Positions 42,850 to 53,617 of a DNA stretch of 64,000 bases are shown here, piece after piece. The DNA is taken from contig NC_079232.1 of the NCBI RefSeq assembly GCF_028502605.1, forward strand, positions 6,944,001 through 7,008,000, given 5' to 3'. How positions within the stretch are numbered: the first letter of the stretch is position 1; every line of letters starts with the position of its first letter. The notes below the pieces were generated by a model. That model made no database searches. It saw nothing but the letters and a program-made list of their open reading frames with translations, and was not told the origin of the DNA. The position numbers and the translations under genes were made by a program. The DNA comes from Trichoderma breve. Taxonomy: Eukaryota > Ascomycota > Sordariomycetes > Hypocreales > Hypocreaceae.

Positions 42850-45351
42850 GGTTTTGTATAGTCAATGAAATGGATAAAGATGGAGGAGAGTCAGAAAGTT
42901 TTCATATCGATTGGGGTCCGGCTCTTTATAGTGTGTTATCTCAATTCAATGTTCAAGGAATCTAACTTATATGAAGGCGGCCAATAAATACCGAATGCAA
43001 CCTGAACTTCTCTTACAAAGCAACGGCGATCTTGAGAAATAGTGGCTAAACTCATTGTGGAAGATTATAGAGGGTTAATTTTCCGAGTGACGAATCTGTG
43101 GGAATTACTCCCCGCCAAATACTAAGGCAACATATCTCTGTGTTGGCGTATAGTTTGCCAAGCGTATGCTGAGCCAACAATTGCTGTCATTGTCTGAAGA
43201 CAGAGACGGTTGTACGAATCTGTTGCGTCTGTGTGTGAATGTCATGGAGTAATCTTGCATAGATGGCTCCATCACGTAGGATGAAGCTAGATGAATCCTT
43301 GTTGATGTCCATGAACATATATATATCGATGGCACGTTATAAGCTTATGATCCCGGTGCTGATCATCAGTGGGTGCGGGAGGTGCGGCAGGTGCGGCACT
43401 AGCGGTGATTTTCGAGCTCCTTTCGGAGGGATTTTCACTCGCTGTGAGCACTTTCATATAGAAGCTTTTACTCCTTGCGGTTAGCGGTTGAGTTGTCGGC
43501 TACTATCTGATGGCATGTGGAATCCTTCATCCTTCCCGATGGTGTATCTTGTTAAAAGCTCAACCTAGATGTACCTGGAGTTGGAGGCTGCAGATACCCG
43601 AGTTGCTCCGATTCGTGGAATATTAATGGAACAGGCCTTGTGAGGAAAGTGGAATCTGTCTTTAAGCATGATTACTATTTCCCCATAGTTTGAGGATTAA
43701 TAGCGACCTTGTTCTATCAAGTTGATAGTTGTTATGATTGAACTTGGCACCCACGATTACAGGCGGCATGGGATAGTGATTCTACGGCTTGTAGCTATTA
43801 AGTGGTGCCAAATCTTTCCAGCCGGGGTGTATCGGTTGTGTTGCACGAAATTCTTCATTCATTTGGAATCTTTCATACGATTATGTTGATTTGCTAAGCC
43901 TTCCGGCATCTATTGCCAGTTATAGCATGTGTGTCATTATGTCACTGCAGCTTTGATCTACCCATCTGACCCACCTCAACCGCGGATTTCGGCCTCGCCA
44001 AGTCCGCACTACTGTCTAGTGATCTAGGATGTCAGTTATGTAATCTGAGGACCCGGTGCCCTGTTTGTATCACCGTGAAACCCGTTATCACAGCTTTATG
44101 AATACGTATGGATATCAGGATGTTGAAGCGTGTTGAATAGCCCGTTACCCAATACGTAGCATACATTTCTACCCAAATGGTTCATAGTCAAAGTTCCTTG
44201 TCCATTTTCTGTTATTTTTCCAAAGTCTAGTCGAAGAAGCAAAACGACTGTTGGAACGAAATATTCCAATCAACTTTGCTTTTCAAAATTCACGACAATC
44301 GAATTCTTCTGGTAGGAAGCGTGCTAGGAATGCTGCCGCCGCTGCTTCGTTCTCTGCATGTTATATAGTAGCAAAATCGAATGATGAGCGCAATGAGCGC
44401 GATTATAAAGAATAAAGAGCCTGATAATAAAAGTATATCGAAATAGGTATACGAAAGACTGCTACGGCATACTACCCTACGATGACTCCGCTATGCTTAC
44501 CAGACAAGCACGCTTACGATGCTACGTTCGCCGTGTCATATTATAGTATAGATATGTTACTATAACTTTCCGATGGTTTTGAACCATCTGCATTCGGGTA
44601 ATGCCTAATCTGGTAATTTGCACGATACGATTTGGTGCTTGGTATAATACCACCTAAGGTGTTGATACTACTGAGATAATGAGGGTCACTCAAGGACCCT
44701 AGGCCGTTGCCAAGCATCTAACTAGGGCCTCAAAAAGTTCGGCGGGGTTCTTCTTTTACTGGAGTAATTTAATATCTAATAAAGAATCATTCTGTGCGTA
44801 TTTAAGTCGTATTATGTAAATAGGACACCTAATTCCATCCGACTAATAAAGGAAAGATTGTTCGAGAGAGGGGAAGACAAACTGTATCTCGTGAGAGATT
44901 GCATGCCGCGTCACCTCGTGCGATTTTTAATAGGGGCGATATGTACACCCTTGTCGTTACACTAAGCCATGAAAGATGAATCCCACAGACCACTCCTTTA
45001 TCGACTGACCCACCAGTAGGAGTACGATGACTAGAAGCTTAATAAGAGATTGTTGGGACATTGTAGGAACACATTTCATCAAACCGTTGAGATTGAAAGA
45101 GAATTCAAGGTAGACCTACACGATCCGATTGTCGCTGCTTTGAAGTTGAGTACCATTCATCAAGCAACTTGATATTAGTTCATGTACGCTGAGCTTACAA
45201 ACATTGATCCCATGTTCACGTCGCAGTATGGATTATACTGCAATGCAGAGAAGAGTTCAGCATTTAAAGAATCTATAAGCTAGTTCGGTATTGAGTGGAT
45301 TAATATACAGATGGCATTTCCAGCCAAACGCCCAGTAAAAAATTGTTTATA
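42850..45351. other. Large gene-free region
   Basis: About 2.5 kb without a recognisable gene. It includes the SDR promoter at its left edge (TATAAA at 42925-42930, minus). A small triple tandem of ggtgcgg(g/c)a lies at 43372-43398. The 44300-44900 part is rich in TpA and short palindromic motifs. No transposon coding remnants were recognised. Confidence 0.45.
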
Positions 45352-47669
45352 TCAATTCGGAAACCCTTGTTCCGCCACCATTTGCTCCCACTGCAACCAT
45401 TGATTCGGATCAGTCTCAAAAGAAAACAAGTTTGGAAAGTACTGAGATTCCGAAAACCCGGTATCTAGATAGTCTGCATACGAGAACTTCTCGATGCCAA
45501 CCGAATGCCGAGTAACAGGCCTCGCTTCTGCTTTATTACTCTTCGCCGCGGCTTCAGATTCCGCCTTGAGCCTCTGCCACTCCCGGATCTCGTTGATATA
45601 GTCGGGCGTCACTGGCTCTGGAAGGCCCTCGGCTTTCGAAGCTGCAATGTAACTATCCCAAACCTCGAGTGTCCATTTGCCCAGTGCTACATAGACAGAT
45701 CCGGTGAATTCCTCCAATACTTGAGGGCAACGGGTAAAGACGATTGCAATTAGCTGCCACGCTCTTTCGACATCGGGCCCCGTTTTGCGAGCGCGAACTT
45801 CGATGAGAAGGTAGAGCATTGTGTTCCATAGGTAACTGGTGCCAATTTGCCACATGTACTTGTCCACACCCATGTGGCCTCCCTGTATCAGGTTCGCATA
45901 TTCCAATAGCTTCATTGCGTTGAAAAATGCTACATCGTGGTCTTTCTGGGTGGCTTTGGCGGAATGATGGGCGAATTGCCGAATATTGTGAGCAAAAAGC
46001 CTCATCTTGCACACTGCTGATCGGATCATAACAGAGATGAAAGTGTGCAGCGAATTCGCAAGGTCGCAGTACCGCAAGTACTTCTTTTCCAAGTGATCTT
46101 CAACAGCGTCTATGAGGCTGTCCTTTCTGGCAACCGAAATATCGGGATTGTACAGCATCTCCCAGCGCAAATCAGTCGGATACGGATCTGCAAACTTGCA
46201 CAAAGTCTCCATAATCTCGCATTTGAGCAGGCAAAGAGAAATGCCAGTGATGCCGTGGCGCTCGCTTGGCATTCTCTTCATATCTGGGTGGAGTTCTTCA
46301 TCGTCCACGTTAATAGGCTTTTGTGTATCGCCGTTGGATATCTCTGGAGACGGCTTGGTGCCCATCACATCAGCCGTACGACAGTCAACATGGGCAAGAT
46401 GCCACCAAAGACGTCTTCGCATTTCGGTTTCAAAGGGAGAGAGTCCGAGAAACGTGCCATCTCGATGAAGGCCCATTTTGCGAGCAAGGCGAATAGCCAC
46501 GCCTGATAGGATGTAGAGGGTGTCGCATCGATACGTGTTCCTAACACAAACCTGTTGTTTTCGAAGATTAGCTGCATGATACGCGTAAAAAACGTTTGAG
46601 GCTCAAGGGCATACCGTAAAGATACTAAATGCCTGCAGCGTCATCAGATTCGATGTAGACACGAACCTCGCATTGATCAAGGCTTGTCGAGTCGCAACGC
46701 GATAGCGGGACATAGTGGTCGATAACGACAGTCCAAACAGGCGCTGGCATTCATCATCCTTCAACGAGCTGATTGTTACCAGATAAAACGAAAAAATGAG
46801 CGACTCCAAGCTCTTGGGTATGTTGTCGGGGTGCCGAAGCGCATTCGCCACTGAGACCCAAAACGTGGGAAGATGGAGGATTTTCATCATAGGATCCACC
46901 CGATCCGCGTAAATCTCTTTCAATTTTGAGAGAAGCTGCGGGGAAGGGTGCAGCTTCGAAAGGTTTTCAATCTTGTCAGTGTGCTCCTGTTCGAAAAATA
47001 ATCCGCCTTCATCGATGTGGTTGTCTTGCTCGACAGGCACGGCCTCTCCCACATCGTTGAAATTGGTAGATTCTGGATGCTGAAACTATTAGATAGATTA
47101 AAGTCAGTAAACAGCTTGTTGGGATACAAAAGAAGATTTTTACTTACATCGTCTGATAAATTGGACCAGAGGGCACTAAACAACATGTAAGAGACCACCT
47201 TGTTTGAATATGCATTCACTGGTGACCGACCATACCTATCAAAGTATCTCGATGCCCCCTCTTTGATGATAAACTTTGGTTTAATATCTTCAGGCATTAT
47301 GCAACACCCCTGCATCCTCATCGCAGACATGCTCCCACTCGACTCTGGTGTAATACTTTGAGGCTCTGTTTCGGTTTCAGACATATCAGAGTCATCACAG
47401 GGCTCAATCTTGGCCCCGTACGCCTTGAGCATCTCCTCATATCGTTTCACCCGCGCATGGAGCGTTTCTCGTGGAGGCTTCGTCCGCTTCCTCTTGCCAC
47501 GAACCGGGGCAACAAAGCTGCATTGCCTCTCCGCTTTAACGCAGTTTAGACACGGAGTTCGCCTGTCACATTTGACTTTTCGCTGACGGCAACTTAGACA
47601 GGAGAATCCCTTCAAGTCGGTTTCTGGCCGCTTCGGGGTGTCGGTCATAACAACCTGCTGCATGTCCAT
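45352..47669 (-). CDS. Zn2Cys6 transcription factor, divergent from a drug-type MFS gene
   Basis: Three exons on the minus strand: 47669-47148, 47079-46615 and 46551-45352, giving 728 residues. The zinc cluster is Cys24, 27, 34, 40, 43 and 50 (FSCLSCRQRKVKCDRRTPCLNC). A basic stretch (RGKRKRTKPPRE) follows as linker/NLS, then a short coiled-coil-like segment (ARVKRYEEMLKAYG). The Fungal_trans middle-homology domain spans roughly residues 225-560, with VAIRLARKMGLHRDG and FETEMRRRLWWHLAHVDC. Its start is 340 bp from the divergent MFS transporter start, a common arrangement for a regulator and the pump it controls, so regulation of that transporter is the working inference. Confidence 0.9.
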
Positions 47670-48009
47670 GACTATGACTGTTTTTTTTTTCTCTCGGTGT
47701 TAACATAAGTCCACAACTCCGAAAGTTCAAAATTAAGGAGCGAGAAATGGCGTTTGTTCTGCCTAGTTTTATGTTGTCAGGAGGAGAGTTCGTGTAGATT
47801 CCTTCGGGGTTCGGGCGTGAAATTTTGCATTTTTGAGCCCCGAGAGGCGGATCGGTTCTAGCGCCACACGGTATAAGATTGCATGAAATCCTCCTTATGG
47901 CTTTAAACAATGGTATGTTTCCACGGGCTTCCAAGTTGTGGAAATTGATTTTCGACTTGTTTAGAATCGAATCTCCTTGTAAGAATTGCGAAATTCTCTT
48001 ACAGCCATC
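47670..48009. promoter_or_regulatory. Divergent promoter between regulator and transporter
   Basis: This 340-bp spacer between the two start codons has an A/T homopolymer (tttttttttt) at 47681-47690 near the regulator. No CGG inverted or everted half-site pair typical of Zn2Cys6 targets was clearly visible. Confidence 0.45.
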
Positions 48010-49751
48010 ATGTCGAAATCATCGTTGGATGCGGATGAAAAGCCTCCCACGGCAACCACCGAGACCACCGTGAAGATGGAGGCCCCTCCGGAGTATCCCT
48101 CCAATCAGAAGCGAATCCTTGTCATGGTGGCACTTTACTTGGCAATCTTCTTGGTAACCCTGGTATGGAAGATCGATCGAATAGAAGCTTTTCAGCACAC
48201 ACTCAGCTGTTTAGCGCTTATTGCCAGATTCAATCCAATCGCTAACTTAACTGTTTTTTCTAGGACCAAAACATCCTATCGACCGCTATCCCTCGCATCA
48301 CGGACGAGTTCCATTCACTAAACGACGTTGGCTGGTATGGCACGGCATATCTCCTCACCATGTGCGGCTTCCAGCTGGTCATGGGCAAGGTCTACAAATA
48401 TTACCCTGCAAAGCCCGTGTTTCTCGGCGGCGTTGTTCTCTTTGAAGTTGGTTCTGCCATTTGCGGTGCAGCTCCTAGCTCTGTTGCCTTTATTATCGGT
48501 CGTGCAATTGCTGGCCTGGGATCTTCTGGCATGTTTTCGGGGCTCATGGTTATCATGTTCAACGTCATTCCGCTACAGCAGAGACCGGTATACCAAGGCC
48601 TTTTCGGAGCCGTTTTCGCCGTTGCATCTGTCATTGGACCCGTGATTGGAGGCACTTTTACAGACAAGGTTACATGGAGATGGTGCTTCTACATCAACCT
48701 GCCAATCGGAGCCGTGTCCATTATTGTCACTCTCTTCATCCTACACCTGCCCAACCAGAAACTCGATGCACCAGCAGAAACACTATTGGGCAAATTTCAG
48801 CAACTTGACCCCATTGGCAACCTCGTCTTTTTCCCAGGAATCGTCTGCTTGGTTCTGGCACTTCAATGGGGAGGCACTCAATATCCCTGGGATGATGCTC
48901 GAATCATTGTTCTCTTGGTTCTTTGCGGCGTCCTCTGTCTTGTTTTCATTGGTGTCCAGGCATGGAAAGGAGAAGCCGCAACTCTTCCTCCTCGCATCGT
49001 GACGCAGCGCAGCGTTGCAGCGGCTTGCTTCTTCAGTTTCTTCAACGGCGCCAGCATGATGGTTGTCATGTATTATCTTCCAATCTGGTTCCAAGCCATC
49101 AAAAATGTCAGCGCCATCAACTCTGGTATTTCCCTGCTACCCACGATTCTGTCGGTAGTTGTTGGCTCTTTGTCGTCTGGCGCCGCCATTTCTCGCTTCG
49201 GCTACTACACTCCGTTTTTCTATGCCAGTTCAGTCTTGTCAGCTATTGGGGCAGGACTCCTATCAATGCTTGAGCCGGGGACAGGTCACTCCAAATGGAT
49301 TGGTTACCAGGTTATCTTTGGGCTAGGCCTTGGATTCGGTTCACAACAAGCAATGAACGTTGTGCAGACTGTTTTAGAAAGAGGCGACATCTCAAGTGGA
49401 ACTGCATTTGTCATGTTCACTCGCTTCCTCGGCTCGTCAATCTTCCTCCCGGTTGCGCAGACACTCTTCATCACCAACTTGTCCTCCCGAACAGCCAAAA
49501 ATATTCCTGATATCGATCCCAAAGAAATCGCGGCTGCTGGAGCTACTGAGATTAAAAACTTGGTTCCAGTAAGTGACTTGAAACTGCTGCTCCAAGATTA
49601 TAACGACGCCCTCATGGAAGTCTTTATCATGATGGCGGCCATCTCTGCCGTCACCATCTTTGGAAGTGTGTTTGTCGAATGGCGCAGTCTCAAAGAACGC
49701 GCAAAGAGCGAACAGAGTGGAAGCCCCTCACCTCAGGTCGAGGCAGCATAA
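48010..49751 (+). CDS. MFS multidrug-type transporter (DHA2-like, 14 helices)
   Basis: Two exons, 48010-48162 and 48264-49751, giving 546 residues. The first exon carries a hydrophilic N-terminus and helix 1 (RILVMVALYLAIFLVTL). After the 101-nt intron comes the motif LDQNILSTAIPRITDEFHSLNDVGWYGTAYLL, a variant of the drug-exporter signature. Motif C-like GxxxGPVIGG appears as ASVIGPVIGGTFTD, followed by WRWCFYINLPIG, characteristic of this family. It is expected in the plasma membrane, exporting toxic or secondary metabolites by proton antiport. The divergent Zn2Cys6 gene is the likely regulator. Confidence 0.92.
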
Positions 49752-50613
49752 ACAAGTGGCTCTGATGAACATCTTGTATATCTCTAGCAATGATTATGAA
49801 AACGCGACAATGATGAGCATATGCGCATTTCGTTGGGTTACTGAGAGAAAAAAAAACAAGCAGGCCATAGATTAGACAAGGTCCATAAATGAGGCACCGA
49901 GTCGGACAAATTGCATTCTGGAGTTGGAATTATTGATTAGACGTTTAATAGATAGAAAAATCTCCGAACTGTACAATAGATTGTATATACTCTTCTTTGC
50001 TTAGCTGCGCGCCATGTCAAGCATGTAGCTTCTACCGAGCGTCCATCTGTACACATATCTCTAAATGTTTAATGGCATATTCACCTCTCCTGGAGTTCTC
50101 ACGCTTCATTACATCTAGCATAGTTATCACAGTTTTCTTTCAACGTGATTATTTACTTTTCACAGCCCCTCCTTTGTATTCGACGCATCATCACCAGATC
50201 CCGTTTGATCGTCGGACTTGTCGTTTCCAAACGAATCCCGCTCAACTCGCTATCTCCGCGCTCTTCCACCGAATTTGAGCCTTGTAAGTAGGCATTTGCT
50301 GATGCGTCACACGACTTCCAAGGTTCTCTCATTTGACTTTCGGGTTTTAGATAACCCCACGCTTAATTCTTACTCGAAACAAGAGTCCCTCATTCTGTGT
50401 TCTTTACAACCAATTGTCGTCTCTTAGCTGCTGACAGGATACAAGCCACTAAATCTTAGGTGAGTATAATGCTGCAGCCCACTGTAATTTGCATTGGAAC
50501 GCGCTGACGAAATGCGGAATCCTGGATGTCATATAAGAAGAGTCATGCGCATCCAGTCTTTAACACTCAGTGCTTCGGAATTTACTCTTTCACACCCCAT
50601 CCTATTATTCAAT
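49752..50613. other. Intergenic region with pyrimidine-rich promoter segment
   Basis: This is the 3' flank of the MFS gene followed by the promoter of the FAD oxidoreductase. In-frame ATGs at 50512 and 50545 exist upstream of the chosen start and could extend that protein. Nothing else is recognisable. Confidence 0.45.
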
Positions 50614-52129
50614 ATGCAATTTCAGAAAACCGTATTTCTAAGCACTCAAGTGCCTCCAGCATCGCTTATACGGAATGATATTGCAGCGGAAATCCCTGGT
50701 CTTTTGCCGCTCTACGACGACTTCCCAGACATTGTATACACCAAGGCCGATCCCGTTTATGAGACAATAAGTCCTGCATTCAAGAAATCAACGACGACTA
50801 AACCACTAGCGGTAGTTCGGCCTCTAAATGAAAGCCATGTCCAGGCCACTATTAAAGCAGCCCGCGTGGCTGGATTACCTCTAGGAATTCGCTCTGGAGG
50901 GTTGGAAATGGCGGGAAGAAACTACAAGGGAACTGACAAAGGCATTTTACTGGACCTTCGCAGCCTGTGCTCTATCCATGTGTCCGATGACAAGGCATCT
51001 GCAATTATTGGTGGAGGCACCATAGGAGTTGATTTGGCTGTTTCTCTGTCAAAGCAGGGTGTCTTTACACCTATCGGATGGCATCCAAGGCTCGGTTACG
51101 CAGGATGGGCAATGGCGGGAGGTTATGGTCTTTATTCTTCGCCATACGGCCTTGGTGTCGATAATATCCTCGGCGCTCGTGTCGTTCTTGCTGATGGGTC
51201 TGCGGTTGATGTCGACGATAAAAATCACCCAGATCTGTTCTGGGCACTTCGAGGGGCTGGAAACGGCATATGGGGTGTTGTGACACAACTCACAATTAAA
51301 GTCTATCCACCACCAAATCTTTTGATCGGCACTTTAAGGATTCCTAAGAAAGATTGGCCGGTAGCATTGGACAAATGGGCCAACAACATCGAGCCTAATC
51401 TCCCTGATGAGTTTGGAGGAGAAGTTTACTTTAGGAATCCCGTATTAGATAGTCCTGAGATGATCATCTTCTTTGCCTGGTGCGCAAAAGAAGGCGAGGA
51501 TATACAAAAAGGCTGGGACTATTTCGAGAAGATCAAGTCACTACCAGGTGCAGAGGTGCAACGCATTGCAGAATGTGAGTTTCGCGATGCATCATTTCAA
51601 GGATGAACGCAGGCGATTACTGACAAATGAGCGTCTAGCTGACTTTGCCACCCACATTACATCGGAACCGAGTGCGCAGCCAGTATCTTACCAGGTTCGT
51701 GGAGTTGTTGCAAAAGGCCTGACCAGCAACATAGCTTCGGTCTTGAACCGCCAATGGACTGACCCCAAGATATACTCTGGAATTCCTTGTCACTGTGCAC
51801 ACGGAAACGCCATCAAACCAGATCCGGGCGCCTGCTTCCCCCTGCGATATCGTCACAGGCTGTTCCCTCTTAATTCTCGCCACTCTGAATTGATGGGGAC
51901 AGAAGAAGGAGAGTCGCTTGTGGCTGAATCGTCTGCCCGTCTGATTGACGGGATCAAGGCTACTGGCGATGCATATGTTGGAGCGTCTTATCAAAATTTA
52001 ATTCCTCCTATTGATACTGACTTGGAGGTCACATTTGGAAGAGAGACTCTGGAGAAACTCAAGACGATAAAGAAGAAATACGACCCGGAAAATTTCTTTT
52101 CAAGAGGATATCCTGCTTTGGATGTTTAA
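50614..52129 (+). CDS. BBE-like FAD-linked oxidoreductase without the canonical FAD-binding His
   Basis: Two exons, 50614-51574 and 51639-52129, giving 483 residues. I chose the ATG at 50614; ATGs at 50512 and 50545 would add a poorly conserved-looking leader. The FAD_binding_4 domain includes AVVRPLNESHVQATIKAAR, GGGTIGVDLAVSLSKQG and AGGYGLYSSPYGLGVDNILGARVVLADG. The C-terminal BBE module ends in KKKYDPENFFSRGYPAL. In berberine-bridge-type enzymes the flavin-linking loop reads GGH; here it is RSGGLEMAGR with Leu97 in the His position, so FAD is probably bound without the 8-alpha histidyl link. No secretory leader is visible from the chosen start. The 3' end is 41 bp from the convergent phosphatase gene. 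Confidence 0.87.
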
Positions 52130-52170
52130 TGAGAGCATTAGAGCCATAAGTAGAGAAGCAAATCTATCAT

Positions 52171-53517
52171 CTAATCAGTAGTAGACGGAACTCCTTCATT
52201 GTCCTCGCTGGTATACGTCAATTGAACTGGGGGATAAACATCCTTGCCATATGTCGAGTTCAATGTGATGGCTCCAACAGCAGTGCCATCTTCTAGTCGA
52301 GTCCAAGTCTTGGTAGACTTTCCAAGGTCCTTGATGTCAACCAGAACCTGTCGTGATCCTCGAGTCCAAGAACCATACCCTCCATAGCCGGTGTGACGGC
52401 CGAAGCAGAAGACAAGACCATTGCCAGTCAAGCCCAAAAACTTGAGATCCTTATTCCACTTGAAGCACCAGTCGTCGCCGTGATCGTGACCGCTAAAGAC
52501 ACCCATAAGATTCTCAGTGTCCAAGAGGGCCTTCATGAAAGCCTTGTCTTGGCCAGTATACTCGAAACTCGTCGTAGCGTTATACAGTGGTGATTGGACT
52601 CCCTGCTGGGAGAGAGGATTGTCGGCGTTGATTCCGGGCTCTTTGTTCTCATCGACACCCTTCTGCTGTTGGAAACCGTACATGGCGCCCACAGGAATGT
52701 GTACAAAAGCATATGAAGGAAGATTCTTCTTGTAGCGTTCAGTCAGTTGAGCTCTGGTGGATACAAACCAGTCGACGACGCTTTGATCGACCCAGTTGGG
52801 TCGGGCAACATCTGAACCATCGGCCTCTTCATCTTGGTAGTAGTTTCTGCGAATACTGAATGAGCCCGTGATCAAACAAACAGATACAGAACTACAATCT
52901 GAACTTACCCGCCTCGACTGTCAAAGAACCAGAGGATCATGGCGGGCGTGGAATCACGCTTGTTGTTAGACATGACTTCCAGGTAGTAGTTGGAGACACC
53001 GGCGTTTTTGTCTTGGACCATCTTCTTCGTCAGACTGTTCTTGTACTTTTTCTCTCTCTCGTAGATGTTTTCGGAGGAAAGGTTGTAAGCCGAGTCGTGG
53101 TCTATGAAAACATGAGCCGCCATGATTGTACACTGTCATCGCTCACAGTTACGTACTGCCGTATGTGGATGCCCAAGGGAGATGACGGGCAACCAAAGGC
53201 GAGACAACCATGTCAACATAGTCGGTCGAGTTCTTCTTGAAGGTGTTCTCGCCAGTGACGAAGTCTCCGTTAATCACGACAAGCTGGGGGGATTCCTTCT
53301 TCAGCACCGTCTCCATCACCAGCAGCGTGTCCACGTCCTGCAGAGGGCCCCAGTCTGTGTTTTCAGCCTCACCGAAGTGCAAATCGTTGAAGACTGTCAT
53401 CTGAAATGTGCCTTCGGGAGTGAATCGCAACTGAGGCCAGGCGCACGAAGACACGGCAGCAGCCGCAGCCCGGTGGCTCAAGAGCGCTGCTGACACGAGA
53501 GCGCCTAGTCGGAACAT
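52171..53517 (-). CDS. Secreted calcineurin-like metallophosphatase
   Basis: Three exons on the minus strand: 53517-53157, 53101-52909 and 52846-52171, giving 409 residues. A signal peptide (about residues 1-20) ends near RAAAAAVSS. The metallophosphoesterase motifs are in order: NDLHFGE (DxH), VINGDFVTG (GD), GNHD assembled across the first intron as YGNHDSAY, and the C-terminal GHDHGDDW. These residues hold the two metal ions. The layout matches fungal Dcr2/purple-acid-type phosphoesterases acting outside the cell or in the vacuole on phosphate esters. A minus-strand TATAAA lies at 53612-53617, 95 bp before the ATG. Confidence 0.9.
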
Positions 53518-53617
53518 GGTGAAGAATGCGGTGAGAAATTGGCGATTGATGAGTGACGCTGAACTCCCAACGGTCCCAAAATCACCTCCGGTTGCATCCT
53601 TTGAACCATTATTTATA

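Noticed and set aside
30370..49751. A secondary-metabolite biosynthetic cluster
   Set aside because: No PKS, NRPS, terpene synthase or prenyltransferase is present; the transporter, SDR and regulator alone are not enough.
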